64,000 nucleotides of DNA, from the NCBI RefSeq assembly GCF_022370835.2, contig NZ_CP092365.1, positions 3,596,001-3,660,000 of the forward strand. Reading direction: 5' to 3'. The notes under the pieces were generated by a model, which was not told where the DNA came from, did no database searches, and was given only the letters and a program-made list of their open reading frames with translations. The DNA comes from Mycolicibacillus parakoreensis. GTDB taxonomy: Bacteria > Actinomycetota > Actinomycetes > Mycobacteriales > Mycobacteriaceae. Numbering within the stretch: the stretch's first letter is position 1; each line of letters opens with the position of its first letter. The translations under genes and the position numbers were made by a program. Positions 6,554 to 14,284 of the stretch are shown here, one piece after another.

Positions 6554-7387
6554 ATGTCTCTCACCACATCTGGCGGCAGCTCGATTCTGTCGCCCGAACA
6601 GGTCTCGGCCCTGGTCGTCCAGCCGCTGATGCAACAGTCTGTCGCCGGCCAGGTCTCGACCGTCGTGCAGACCGACGCCAACGAATTCCGGGTGCCCGTC
6701 GTCACCGATGATCCGTCTGCGGCCTGGACGGCCGAAGGTGCCGAAATCACTGCCGATGATCCGACGTTGACCGAGGTCACCGTTAAGCCCAGCAAGCTCG
6801 CCGGGCTGACCATCATCAGCAACGAACTCGCCGCCGATAGTTCCCCGGCTGCCTTGCAGGTTGTTGGTGACGGCCTGGTCCGCGATCTGCGCCGCAAGGT
6901 CGATGCCGCCTTCTTTGGCAGCACCACCACCAATGGGCCGTCCGGGCTGGGAAGCCTGACGACTCAGACCGTGGACGCCGGCGCGAGCTGGAGCAACCTC
7001 GATGCGTTCTCCGAGGCGATTAGCAAGGCCGCCGACAAGCACGCCACCACAACCGCGTTCGCCTGCAACAGCGCGACCGCCCTGGCGCTTGCGAAGCTCA
7101 AGGAGGACTCCACGAGCAACAAGGCGCTGCTCGGTGCCGACCCGACCAGCCCGACCGCGCGAGTCATCGCCGGCGTGCCGCTGTACGTGTCGCCCGAGGT
7201 TGACGACGACGTGGTGTGGGCCATCCCGCGGCAGCACGTCCTGCTGGTCCACCGCACCGGCGCCCAGGTCGTCACCGACACCAGTGCGTATTTCTCCAGC
7301 GACCGCGTTGGTGTGCGTGTCACGATGCGGCTCGGCCTCGGGTTCACCTACGCCGACGCCGTGGTCAAGATCGCGCTCAGCGGGTAA
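6554..7387 (+). CDS. Major capsid protein, HK97 fold
   Basis: A 277-residue protein matching the phage_capsid family of mycobacteriophages. A flexible N-terminus is followed by ANEFRVPVVTDDPSAAWTAEG (strand pair and P-domain entry), then SKLAGLTIISNELAADS, a long spine helix (LVRDLRRKVDAAFFGST) and an A-domain ending in VGVRVTMRLGLGFTYADAVV. At 277 residues it is short, consistent with a gene that lacks the delta domain because scaffold is encoded separately. It would build the element's own shell. No tail or portal gene accompanies it in this window. Confidence 0.88.
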   Translation: MSLTTSGGSSILSPEQVSALVVQPLMQQSVAGQVSTVVQTDANEFRVPVVTDDPSAAWTAEGAEITADDPTLTEVTVKPSKLAGLTIISNELAADSSPAALQVVGDGLVRDLRRKVDAAFFGSTTTNGPSGLGSLTTQTVDAGASWSNLDAFSEAISKAADKHATTTAFACNSATALALAKLKEDSTSNKALLGADPTSPTARVIAGVPLYVSPEVDDDVVWAIPRQHVLLVHRTGAQVVTDTSAYFSSDRVGVRVTMRLGLGFTYADAVVKIALSG

Positions 7388-7394
7388 CAGACCC

Positions 7395-7424
7395 GCACCG
7401 GCCGAAGGGGGTTCCGGTCGGTGC
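7395..7424 (+). terminator. Hairpin after the capsid gene
   Basis: GCACCGGCCG pairs with CGGTCGGTGC (one G-U pair) around a ten-base G-rich loop, eight bases past the capsid stop. It could terminate or stabilise the capsid transcript. No U-tract follows, as is common in mycobacteria. Confidence 0.6.
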
Positions 7425-7547
7425 GCTGGTGGTCGGTGAGTTGCCGTTTCTAATCTCCCTCGGCAGCTCGTCGGTCACCACTCGGCGGCGGCGTGGTCGT
7501 TCAACAGGGGCTGCGCCGCCGCCACCTACCAACAACAGGAGGACGCG

Positions 7548-7859
7548 ATGAGTAGCTGGGGAACCGGAAGTGGTGCCAGCCAACGGGTGCGCGCCGAGGT
7601 GCTGACCCGCGATGGATATCGCTGTCAGATCGGTGACCAAGGTTGTCTCGGCGTCGCGTCCGTTGCGGACCACACGACACCGATAGCCCGCCTCGGCATC
7701 GCCCGCCGCGATGCCAACGACCCGGCGTTGCTCCAGGCTGCCTGCTCGGAATGCCACGACCGCAAGACCAAGCGGGAAGCTGCTGACGGGTTGCGCGCCC
7801 ATCATGCTCGCCGCCGTGCGCGCCTGCGCCTTCCTCAGCAGCCACACCCCGGCGCCTAG
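7548..7859 (+). CDS. HNH endonuclease
   Basis: A 103-residue HNH nuclease with the canonical zinc and catalytic pattern: RDGYRCQI (Cys), DHTTPIARLG (Asp-His), then NDPALLQAACSECHDRKTKRE (Asn, CxxC-H). HNH proteins next to terminase genes assist cleavage of packaged DNA in many siphoviruses, and this one precedes a small-terminase-like gene. ATG 7548 follows a perfect AGGAGG. It could also act as a stand-alone homing or interference nuclease against a helper phage. Confidence 0.88.
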   Translation: MSSWGTGSGASQRVRAEVLTRDGYRCQIGDQGCLGVASVADHTTPIARLGIARRDANDPALLQAACSECHDRKTKREAADGLRAHHARRRARLRLPQQPHPGA

Positions 7860-8158
7860 CAAACATCGGAGCGAACGATGAGCGCGCGAGCCAGCAAACT
7901 CTATCGAACAGATGTGCAACTCTGTGACCTGCGGCGATGCGAGGCGGTGAAACGGTCACGACCGCTCGATGCGGCACAGCAAAGCGAGAACCATGCTCTG
8001 ACCTGCGGGGATGGACTCTCCGCAACGATTTGCGCCGTACCCAACAGACATAGCATCTCGGGCTCAGCGCACGCATTCCCCAGAAAACAGGGTAAAAATC
8101 GGCCCCTACAGCAAACACCGCAGGTCAGCCAGGGTCCGACACCGAAAAGGAGGTGCCC
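7860..8158 (+). other. Non-coding stretch before the terminase-like gene
   Basis: About 300 bases with no convincing gene. A 94-codon frame (7878-8162) is present but is compositionally poor and overlaps the well-supported downstream start. The stretch may hold a packaging or promoter site; nothing specific is recognised. Confidence 0.35.
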
Positions 8159-8491
8159 ATGACACCCCGAAAACCGCCCGGAAAGCGCCTTGTCGAGTCC
8201 CTGAACGCGGCCCTGCCGCCCAACTTCGAATGGGATGAAGCCGAGGCCGCGACCCTGGCCCTCATCGAGCGCGCCGAGGACCGCTGCGCCGACCTCCGCC
8301 AACTGTTCGATGCCGAGATGGCCAAACCCGTGCCGACCCGCCGCGCCGTCGAGTTGGCCGGCGAGCTGCGCTTGCACGAGGCCCAGGTGGCCAAGCTCAT
8401 CGCCGAACTTGACCCGTGCGCGTCGAAGGCCAACCCGAAGAGCCGGCTTCACCAGAAAGCGGCCCAGGCGAGGTGGCGCGGTGCGAGTTAA
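8159..8491 (+). CDS. Terminase small-subunit-like protein
   Basis: A 110-residue protein whose ending SRLHQKAAQARWRGAS and central pattern of two helices linked by a charged turn resemble mycobacteriophage small-terminase proteins. Small terminases recognise the packaging site and hand DNA to the large subunit. ATG 8159 follows AAAAGGAGG. Position directly after HNH supports the call. No large-terminase gene follows, which fits an element that redirects a helper's motor. The family assignment is by memory of motif and context only. Confidence 0.55.
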   Translation: MTPRKPPGKRLVESLNAALPPNFEWDEAEAATLALIERAEDRCADLRQLFDAEMAKPVPTRRAVELAGELRLHEAQVAKLIAELDPCASKANPKSRLHQKAAQARWRGAS

Positions 8492-8759
8492 AGGCGGGGC
8501 GCACCGGACCCTGCGCGCGGACCTCCTGGCCGACGCGACCGAACTCCGGGACTTCATGGTCGAGGCGTTCATCGCCGACCCCGAGCTGGCACGGGCGGCT
8601 GCCCGCGAGTACGGCAAGCTGGTCGATGATCTCGCCGCCGGTCGCGAGTGCTGGCTGTATCGGTGGCAACTCCCCGATGACGTGCCGCAGAGCTACGAGG
8701 GCACCCCCGGCGATATTCTTGTCCTCGGCGTCGATGATCGGTTGCGCGAGCGGGACTAG
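8481..8759 (+). CDS. Element-encoded hypothetical protein
   Basis: A 92-residue protein starting at GTG 8481, overlapping the previous gene by 11 bp. It is helical at the start (LRADLLADATELRDFMVEAF) and acidic towards the end. No domain is recognised. The overlap suggests joint expression with the terminase-like protein, so a packaging role is possible. Confidence 0.5.
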   Translation: MRVKGGAHRTLRADLLADATELRDFMVEAFIADPELARAAAREYGKLVDDLAAGRECWLYRWQLPDDVPQSYEGTPGDILVLGVDDRLRERD

Positions 8760-8895
8760 GTGTGTCTGACCAGGCATTTGGACGCTGGGGCCACCAGTCC
8801 GACGCGGCGTTTCCGCAAGTCGACCCGTTCGACGTATCATCGTGATGTCCGTGAGCTATCTTGGGCCCAACTGTTAGGTGGGAGCAGGTATAACG

Positions 8896-9165
8896 ATGTC
8901 GGTAACGGCGATCAGCTACGAGTCGGAGTCTCAGATCGTTGAGACCGACTCGGAATCCCGGCTGACCATGGACGCACCGCACCGTAAGTACGTGCGGATC
9001 ATCGAAGCAGATGGCACTATCCGCCTAGTGCCGCTAGACCGCCTGCACGAATCAGAGCGAGCGATTCTGGAGAACCGCCAGCTTTATGCAGATACGCACA
9101 AAGGCCTAAAAGAGTTCGCCGAGGGTAAGCGCGTCTCGACCGATTGGCTTTTTGACGGCGAGTGA
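8896..9165 (+). CDS. Putative antitoxin of a RelE-like pair
   Basis: An 89-residue acidic protein (KYVRIIEADGTIRLVPLDRL, then GLKEFAEGKRVSTDWLFDGE) directly upstream of, and overlapping by GTGA, a RelE-like gene. Order, size and translational coupling fit a type II antitoxin. The N-terminal third may bind the promoter; the C-terminal segment would bind toxin. ATG 8896 is chosen over upstream alternatives because the sequence TATAAC, a possible -10, lies immediately before it. Confidence 0.6.
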   Translation: MSVTAISYESESQIVETDSESRLTMDAPHRKYVRIIEADGTIRLVPLDRLHESERAILENRQLYADTHKGLKEFAEGKRVSTDWLFDGE

Positions 9166-9488
9166 GCGCTGAGACGGTCTGGACCTCACCGAAGGTTGAC
9201 GAGTGGTTGAGGGTCGCCAAGGATTCCCCGCACCTACAGGAGAAGTTCAAGAAGGCGAAACGGGCCATCCGCATAATGCGCGAGGCTGGGCCGAAACACC
9301 CCTCGTTCTGCACTCATAAGATGCAGCACCTTAAAGGCCCCGGCGGCGCCATCATCTGGAACTCCTACATTGAGAATCGGACGCCACAAGCTTGGCGCAT
9401 GTATTGGGTGCGCTGTGATGATGGATCGCTGCAGATCGTCTCGCTCGGCCCGCATGACCACACGCCGGGTATGCAGCCGGCCCCTTAG
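9162..9488 (+). CDS. RelE/ParE-like toxin
   Basis: A 108-residue basic protein with the fold pattern of RelE-type ribosome-dependent nucleases: helices (LQEKFKKAKRAIRIMREAG) followed by strands KMQHLKGPGGAIIWNSYIEN, AWRMYWVRCDDGSLQIVSLG and a terminal PHDHTP. It starts at GTG 9162, coupled to the antitoxin. It sits next to attR, the usual cargo position, and would stabilise the element or block competing phage. The closest precedent from memory is the toxin-antitoxin pair in phiRv2. Toxicity is not shown. Confidence 0.62.
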   Translation: MSAETVWTSPKVDEWLRVAKDSPHLQEKFKKAKRAIRIMREAGPKHPSFCTHKMQHLKGPGGAIIWNSYIENRTPQAWRMYWVRCDDGSLQIVSLGPHDHTPGMQPAP

Positions 9489-9580
9489 GGCCCATCACCC
9501 ATTCTCCGCTGCGAATCGGCCCGTCGTACAGCAACGCGGCCGATTTTTGGGGCGTTCGTCATGGATTGACCTACCCCTCG

Positions 9581-9602
9581 GTGTCACGAGAATGTCACAA
9601 CT
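9581..9602 (+). promoter_or_regulatory. Arm-type integrase-binding site, right end (putative)
   Basis: GTGTCAC-GAG-AATGTCACAACT repeats the arrangement at 626-646, one spacer base longer and in the same orientation. It lies about 90 bp inside attR. Matching sites at both ends support a role in integrase or excisionase assembly. Confidence 0.6.
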
Positions 9603-9693
9603 GTTTGGACGCACCCGGACTTTCACGGTTGTGTTTTCCCACTTCGGTCGCACCCCTGGACCCGCCTGGACCCCTAGAATCGGCTCGAATCTA

Positions 9694-9740
9694 CTTCCCA
9701 AGCTGAGAACGCGGGTTCGATTCCCGTCATCGGCTCCACT
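9694..9740 (+). repeat. attR core: tRNA 3'-end direct repeat
   Basis: A perfect 47-bp copy of 533-579 holding only the 3' half of tRNA-Gly. There is no acceptor or D arm upstream, so it is not a functional tRNA. It marks the right end of the element. Confidence 0.95.
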
Positions 9741-9771
9741 GGGCCCCGCGGCCACCCGCTAGCCTTCTGCG

Positions 9772-10170
9772 GTGACCACAGCTGACGACGTTCCCGACGC
9801 CTGGCGCTCCCGGTTCGCGTTCTTCGACGCCTACGGGCTGCAGACCACGACCCTGCCGGCCCGGGAGGCCTACAAGGCCCTGCCGTTCACCCGCCGGCTG
9901 CGGATCAGCAGCAACTTCCTGGCGTTCCTGTTCGGTCCCATCTATTTCTTCGTCAAGGGCATGTGGCGCAAGGGCCTGACCCTGCTGGGCATCACCCTGG
10001 CGGTCGGCACGGTGGGCACCGCGCTGAACCTGCCCGGCTCGGTGGCCAACGCCGTCGGGGTGGCGTTGGGCGCGCTGGCGATGATGACCGCGAACTACGC
10101 CTACTACCTGCATGTGCGCGCGCACAGCCGGTCGTGGAACCCGTTCGAGGGCTGGCGTTCGCGCAGCTGA
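9772..10170 (+). CDS. DUF2628 membrane protein
   Basis: A 132-residue protein with a soluble N-terminus and three hydrophobic segments (FLAFLFGPIYFFVKGMW, LTLLGITLAVGTVGTAL, AVGVALGALAMMTANYAYY). The FxFGPxYFFxKGMWxKGLxL pattern is typical of DUF2628. Function unknown. It starts at GTG 9772, immediately outside attR, and resumes the ordinary chromosome. It points away from the tRNA and would be cut off from any upstream promoter by insertion of the element. Confidence 0.8.
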   Translation: MTTADDVPDAWRSRFAFFDAYGLQTTTLPAREAYKALPFTRRLRISSNFLAFLFGPIYFFVKGMWRKGLTLLGITLAVGTVGTALNLPGSVANAVGVALGALAMMTANYAYYLHVRAHSRSWNPFEGWRSRS

Positions 10171-10176
10171 GGGCTC

Positions 10177-10848
10177 TCAGCGGTAGTAGACCTCGCCGCC
10201 GGTGGGGTAGCCGCCGCCGGTGGTGGTGATGTGCACGTGGTCGAAGTGCCCGTAGCCGCCGCTCTGCGCCCCGTGCGGGGTGTAGTAGACCCCCCGCCAG
10301 ATCACGTCCTGCAGGGCGAACCGCTCGGCGTTCTGCAACGCGTAGGCGGCGACCTGGTTGCCCAGCTCGATGCCCGCGGCACTGCCGGGGTTGGGGATCA
10401 TCACGTCCAGGGCGAGCCCGTCGGGGTGCCAGCGCAACGCGTCGGCGCGCACCCCGCCGATCTCGTGGATCTCGGGGAACACCACGCTGATGTTGCGGGC
10501 GACCAGAATCGTTTTGACCTGCAGACCCGACTCGGAGGCGATGCTGGGGCCCAGTTGCTGCGGGATCGCGGCCTGATCGACCACCCGCCACCGTGACGCG
10601 GCCCGCTCGGGCGGGGCGGCCGGGCCGGATTGGCCGACGAACGAGGCCGCCGTCGCCGCGCCCGGCTCCGCCGAGATCACCTGCGGGCAGCACAGCGGGT
10701 CCCCAACCGGCGCGGCGGCCTCGGCGGTGATCACCGGCGGCGCGTTGCCCCCCACGGCGAAGCACGCGGCCGTGGCGGCACTGACCGCCGCGACGGCCGC
10801 GAACGGCCTCCGCCGTCCGCTGGCTAATGCTTGCCAAGCCACCGACAC
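10177..10848 (-). CDS. Exported protein with M15-like/extensin-like C-terminal domain
   Basis: About 223 residues. A signal region RRRPFAAVAAVSAATAACFA and an Ala/Pro-rich linker precede a C-terminal domain with RWHPDGLALDVMIPN and YGHFDHVHIT, a His/Asp/His metal-binding pattern like D-Ala-D-Ala carboxypeptidase-type (M15) folds. It is probably a secreted cell-wall protein, similar by memory to Rv0320. I place the start at GTG 10848; a TTG seven codons upstream (10869) is possible. The function of the domain in mycobacteria is not established. Confidence 0.75.
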   Translation of the reverse strand: MSVAWQALASGRRRPFAAVAAVSAATAACFAVGGNAPPVITAEAAAPVGDPLCCPQVISAEPGAATAASFVGQSGPAAPPERAASRWRVVDQAAIPQQLGPSIASESGLQVKTILVARNISVVFPEIHEIGGVRADALRWHPDGLALDVMIPNPGSAAGIELGNQVAAYALQNAERFALQDVIWRGVYYTPHGAQSGGYGHFDHVHITTTGGGYPTGGEVYYR

Positions 10849-10945
10849 ACCATACGAGCTGTTGAGCAAATAGTCACAATTTCATAAACATTCCGTGTCG
10901 CTGCCGGGGCGCCGGACGCCCGGGCCGATTCCGCCCCGGAGCCGG

Positions 10946-12862
10946 TCAGGGCCTGCCGAAGCCCCCGGAGTTGCCGGGCAGGCCCGGGCTTCCCGGCTCA
11001 CCGGGGTTGAGGAACGGGTTACGCGGGGCGTTCTGCCCCTCGGGCACCTGCACCGGGATCGGCACCGGCACGAACGGCACCGTGAGCCACTCGGTGGTCA
11101 TCGGGGTGGTCGCCGGTGTCGTCGTGGTCGGCGGGCGGGTCGTGGTGGTCGTCGGCGGGGTGGTGGTCGTGGTGGTCGGGGCCTCGGTGGTGGTCGTGGT
11201 GGTGGTCGGCGCCTCGGTGGTCGTCGTGGTCGTCGGGGCCTCGGTGGTGGTCACCGGGGCCTCGGTGGTCGGCGGCGGGGGCGGCGGCGCCTCGGAGTGC
11301 ACCGGCGGGGGCGGCGGCGCCTCCGACGGCGGCGGCGGGGGTGCGGGCGGAGGCGGTTCGGCCTCGCTGGGTTCGGGCAGCGACCCGCTGGGCGGGGGCG
11401 GCACCGTCACCGAGTTCGACGGCGCGTCGTCGTGGTGTTGGGAGGTGTTCGACAAGGTGTAGGCCACCCCGCCGACGGCGACCGCGGCGACCACCGCCCC
11501 CAGCCCGAGGGCCAGCTGCGGCAGCTGAAACCACCGACGTCCGGGCTCGTCGAACGGCTCGGGGGCCACCGCCGGCTGAATGCGCGACGGCGGTTCGCGC
11601 AGGTCGCCGTCGCCGTAGTAGCTGTCGTCGGGCACGTCACCGGTGAACGGCACCGGTTCGGCGCTGTCGTCCTCGGCCGACCAGGCCAGCTCACCGACCT
11701 CGGCGGAGCCGGTGGGGTTGGCCGCGGTGGCCGCGGTGGGCGTGGCGGTGGGCGTGGCGGCCGGGGCCATCGCGGTGCGCCCGGCGTCGGGCGCACCGGT
11801 GGAGCTCACGGGGGCCATCGCGGTGGCCGTGGCGGGTTCACCGCCGGCTTCCTGCGCCGAGAGCAGTGCGGCCCCCAGCGCGGCGTTGAGCCCGGGCTGC
11901 GCGGTGATCACCACCGGCGCCCGCAGCCGGGCCGACAGGGTGCGCGCCACCAGCGGTGTGGCGGCGGCGCCGCCCACGGCGGCGACCGCCGTCAGCTGGG
12001 CCGCCGTGATGTTGTTGCGCTGCAACATCTCTTCGAGTTCCTCGACGGCACCGTCGAGGGGCGCGGTGATGAGCGACTCCAGCTCGGCGCGGGTCAGCGG
12101 CACCGTGGTCTGCCGCCCGGGCAGCGCCACGGCCAACTCGGTGGTCTCGGCCGCGGAGAGCCGCTCCTTGGCCAGCCGGCAGTCCTCGCGCAGTTGAGCG
12201 ACCGCGCCGACGGCGGTCGTGCCGGTGGGGTCGTCGTGCTCGGCGGCGCCGACGCGCTCCAGCACGTGCCCGAGCAGCAGGTCGTCGACGCGGTTGCCGG
12301 ACAACGGTGCGTACCGGCGGGTCTCGATGGGCTCATAGCCGGCCGCGGCGTCAGCGAGGGTCAACGTGGTGCCGCCGCCCCCGAAATCGCAGAGCGCCAC
12401 CACCCCGGCGGTCGGCAGCCCCGGGTCGGCGCCCAACGCCGCCAGCGCCGCCGCCGCGTCGGACACCAGGCTGGGCGCGCCGTGGGCGGTGGCCAGCCGC
12501 GGATGGTTACGCAGGCCGTCGCGCAGGGTTCGGGCGCGCCGGTCGTCCCAGTACGCCGGCAGCGCCAGCGACAGCTGGGCGATCCCGGGCTGGGCGCCCA
12601 CGGCGATGACCATCGCCTCGATCGCGTCGAGCAGCAACTGGTCCGGGGTGTGGGCGATGCCGTCGGCGCCCACCAGCGGGGTGGGGTCCTCGACCCGGTC
12701 GACGAACCCGGAGAACGTCGGTCCCGCACCCGGCGGGGCACCGATCTGCGGCGGCTGATGCGGCAGCAGGGTCACCACGGCACGACGCGTCATCGGCGGG
12801 AAACCGACACGCGCCGCAACGAAATTGGTCGTCCCGATAGACAACCCCAACGGGTCGTACAT
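10946..12862 (-). CDS. Hsp70-fold protein with transmembrane segment and Pro/Thr-rich tail (Rv0312-like)
   Basis: A 638-residue protein. The N-terminal 330 residues have an Hsp70/actin-type ATPase pattern (DPLGLSIGTTNF near residue 3, VVALCDFGGGGTTLTLADA, and AVAAVGGAAATPLVARTL). A linker with PSRIQPAV follows, then one transmembrane helix (LALGLGAVVAAVAVGGVAYTL, about 465-485), and an outside tail dominated by Pro/Ser and Thr-Glu-Ala-Pro repeats ending in a Gly/Pro-rich segment. There is no substrate-binding domain of classical DnaK. This layout matches Rv0312/Rv2264c-type proteins and suggests a sensor or scaffold in the envelope. ATG 12862 is chosen because it gives the family N-terminus; 12880 is in frame upstream without a ribosome-binding site. 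Confidence 0.82.
   Translation of the reverse strand: MYDPLGLSIGTTNFVAARVGFPPMTRRAVVTLLPHQPPQIGAPPGAGPTFSGFVDRVEDPTPLVGADGIAHTPDQLLLDAIEAMVIAVGAQPGIAQLSLALPAYWDDRRARTLRDGLRNHPRLATAHGAPSLVSDAAAALAALGADPGLPTAGVVALCDFGGGGTTLTLADAAAGYEPIETRRYAPLSGNRVDDLLLGHVLERVGAAEHDDPTGTTAVGAVAQLREDCRLAKERLSAAETTELAVALPGRQTTVPLTRAELESLITAPLDGAVEELEEMLQRNNITAAQLTAVAAVGGAAATPLVARTLSARLRAPVVITAQPGLNAALGAALLSAQEAGGEPATATAMAPVSSTGAPDAGRTAMAPAATPTATPTAATAANPTGSAEVGELAWSAEDDSAEPVPFTGDVPDDSYYGDGDLREPPSRIQPAVAPEPFDEPGRRWFQLPQLALGLGAVVAAVAVGGVAYTLSNTSQHHDDAPSNSVTVPPPPSGSLPEPSEAEPPPPAPPPPPSEAPPPPPVHSEAPPPPPPTTEAPVTTTEAPTTTTTTEAPTTTTTTTEAPTTTTTTPPTTTTTRPPTTTTPATTPMTTEWLTVPFVPVPIPVQVPEGQNAPRNPFLNPGEPGSPGLPGNSGGFGRP
11115..11275. 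repeat. Thr-rich coding repeat (TEAPTTTT units)
   Basis: Degenerate tandem units of GG(T/C)GGTCGT and GGGGCCTCGGTGGT encode repeated Thr-Glu-Ala-Pro-Thr tracts in the tail of the Hsp70-like protein. Length polymorphism by slippage is expected. Confidence 0.8.
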
Positions 12863-13015
12863 GTACCGCGCACCTTGCATCGACGATCGAGCAGTCCCCC
12901 ACCCTAACGGCGCCGCGCGTCATCGCTGCGGGCCCGTAAAAAACGATACCGGCGCGTTATCGAGTCGACGTCGAATCGGTGCGGTCACACCGGAACCGCC
13001 CCGATGAGACGGCGG

Positions 13016-14257
13016 TCACACCACCGTCAGCGGCAGCGAGCGACGGGGTTTGAACTGGAAGGTCGACCCGCCGCTGACCTTGGCCACCGACACCTCGGGC
13101 AGTTCGGCGGCCGCGGTGTCGGAGTGCACCAGTTCCGCGGTCCAGTCGGTGTCGGTGCCGGTGACCGTCACCTGCAGGTGCGGGTCGACGGCGGTGGCGA
13201 TGGCCTGCAGCGGCTGCACCGACGCGGGGGTGCACAGCGAGATCCAGGCCGCATCCTCGTGTGCCGGGCAGGGCCGCACGTGGATCCGGTTGGCCTCGAA
13301 GTCGGCCTCGACGTAGCCGGCCGGGTTGAACAGCGGGTGCAGTTCGAAGACGCGCATCGCCCCGTCGACATCGGCGGGCAGCGCCAGCGCCCGGTGCAGC
13401 CGCTCGGCGGCCAGCCCGGCCAGGCCGGTCAACTGCCGGGTTCCAACCGAGACGGCCTGCTCGGTGTCCTCGCCGGTGCGTGCGCGCACCGCGATCGCGA
13501 ACGACAGGTACAGCAGGTGCATCTGCAGACACACCTCGTCGGCGAGCCGGACCAGCGCGGAGTGGGAGAAGTCGTTGAAGTCGATGTCGGAGAGCAGCGG
13601 ACCGGTGTACTCGCCCACGCCCGCCTCGCTGAGGTCGATCGCGGAGAGCTCCCAGCCGGCGGCCCGGGTGCGGCGCACCTCGTCGAGTGCCGGGATGCCC
13701 TCGACCGGCGGGAAGGACTCGTCGATCTTCACCGTCCACGCGCAGTGCGGGTGCTGATCGACCGGCTCCCGTGGCGGCCGGTGGATGGGCCGGCACTGGG
13801 CTTTCGGGTTGGTGGCCACCGCGGTCGCATCGAAGGTGGGGTCCTCGATGGTGTGGCACATCCCGAAGACGAACTCCTCGCCGAGCGGTTCGACGTCGAG
13901 AAGCGCACCACAGCTGTTCAGCTCGAACTCCCCGTCCCAGGCGTTGTGCACGGTGAACCGGAAATCCATGAACTGCGGCGGCGAGCCGATGTCGAACTGC
14001 ATGCCCTTGAAGATCGTGGGCACGTCGTTGCCGACGAAGTTCAGCGCCCGCTGGATGCGTTGGGCGTACACCGGGCTGGCGCCGGCCCACTCCTCGATCG
14101 CGACCTGTTCCATGCCTTCGCGCCCGAACGCCTGGATGCACCACGCCATCCCGGACCGGTCGATCATGTGCCCGATCAGCAGCAACTCGGGCAGCAGGGT
14201 GGCCAGTTCGTCGCGCGTCAACGACGCGTACCGCGAGGAAGTCACGCCTCCAAACAT
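13016..14257 (-). CDS. Conserved mycobacterial hypothetical protein (Rv0311-like)
   Basis: A 413-residue protein without signal or membrane segments and no domain I can name. Segments such as MAWCIQAFGREGMEQVAIEE and FDIGSPPQFMDFRFTVHNAW are distinctive, the former resembling a sterol- or lipid-binding fold. Size and synteny agree with Rv0311. It is divergent from a TetR gene, and its predicted start overlaps the palindromic operator at 14253-14272, so it is probably that regulator's target. GTG 14245 is an alternative start that would leave the operator wholly upstream. Confidence 0.7.
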   Translation of the reverse strand: MFGGVTSSRYASLTRDELATLLPELLLIGHMIDRSGMAWCIQAFGREGMEQVAIEEWAGASPVYAQRIQRALNFVGNDVPTIFKGMQFDIGSPPQFMDFRFTVHNAWDGEFELNSCGALLDVEPLGEEFVFGMCHTIEDPTFDATAVATNPKAQCRPIHRPPREPVDQHPHCAWTVKIDESFPPVEGIPALDEVRRTRAAGWELSAIDLSEAGVGEYTGPLLSDIDFNDFSHSALVRLADEVCLQMHLLYLSFAIAVRARTGEDTEQAVSVGTRQLTGLAGLAAERLHRALALPADVDGAMRVFELHPLFNPAGYVEADFEANRIHVRPCPAHEDAAWISLCTPASVQPLQAIATAVDPHLQVTVTGTDTDWTAELVHSDTAAAELPEVSVAKVSGGSTFQFKPRRSLPLTVV

Positions 14258-14272
14258 AGTCGGATCTATGTT
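14253..14272. promoter_or_regulatory. TetR operator (inverted repeat) in divergent promoter
   Basis: AACATAG-n6-CTATGTT is a perfect 7+7 inverted repeat centred between the divergent genes. TATAA sequences at 14270-14275 lie about 10 bases ahead of both starts, suggesting leaderless transcripts in both directions that one bound regulator would shut off. Confidence 0.7.
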
Positions 14273-14284
14273 ATAAAGTCAACA

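Larger units (their letters stand above)
533..9740. mobile_element. phiRv-like integrated element (phage satellite or reduced prophage), about 9.2 kb
   Basis: The element is bounded by perfect 47-bp att repeats and carries integrase, repressor, excisionase-like gene, RecA-like ATPase, small unknown genes, scaffold-like protein, HK97-fold capsid, HNH nuclease, small-terminase-like protein and a RelE-like toxin-antitoxin pair. Size and content resemble the roughly 10-kb phiRv1/phiRv2 elements of M. tuberculosis. No large terminase, portal, prohead protease, tail or lysis gene is visible, so self-sufficient virion production is unlikely. Helper-dependent packaging is an inference; a decayed prophage is the alternative, although every reading frame appears intact. 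Confidence 0.88.

Noticed and set aside
7878..8162. 94-codon frame between HNH and terminase-like genes
   Set aside because: Composition and residue pattern are not protein-like, and its end overlaps the start and ribosome-binding site of the well-supported gene at 8159.
9694..9740. Second tRNA-Gly at the right end of the element
   Set aside because: Only the 3' half of the tRNA is present; no acceptor or D arm is found upstream. It is the att duplication.
11115..11275. Tandem repeat as a non-coding VNTR or minisatellite
   Set aside because: The units stay in frame with the Thr-rich tail of the Hsp70-like protein, so the repeat is coding.
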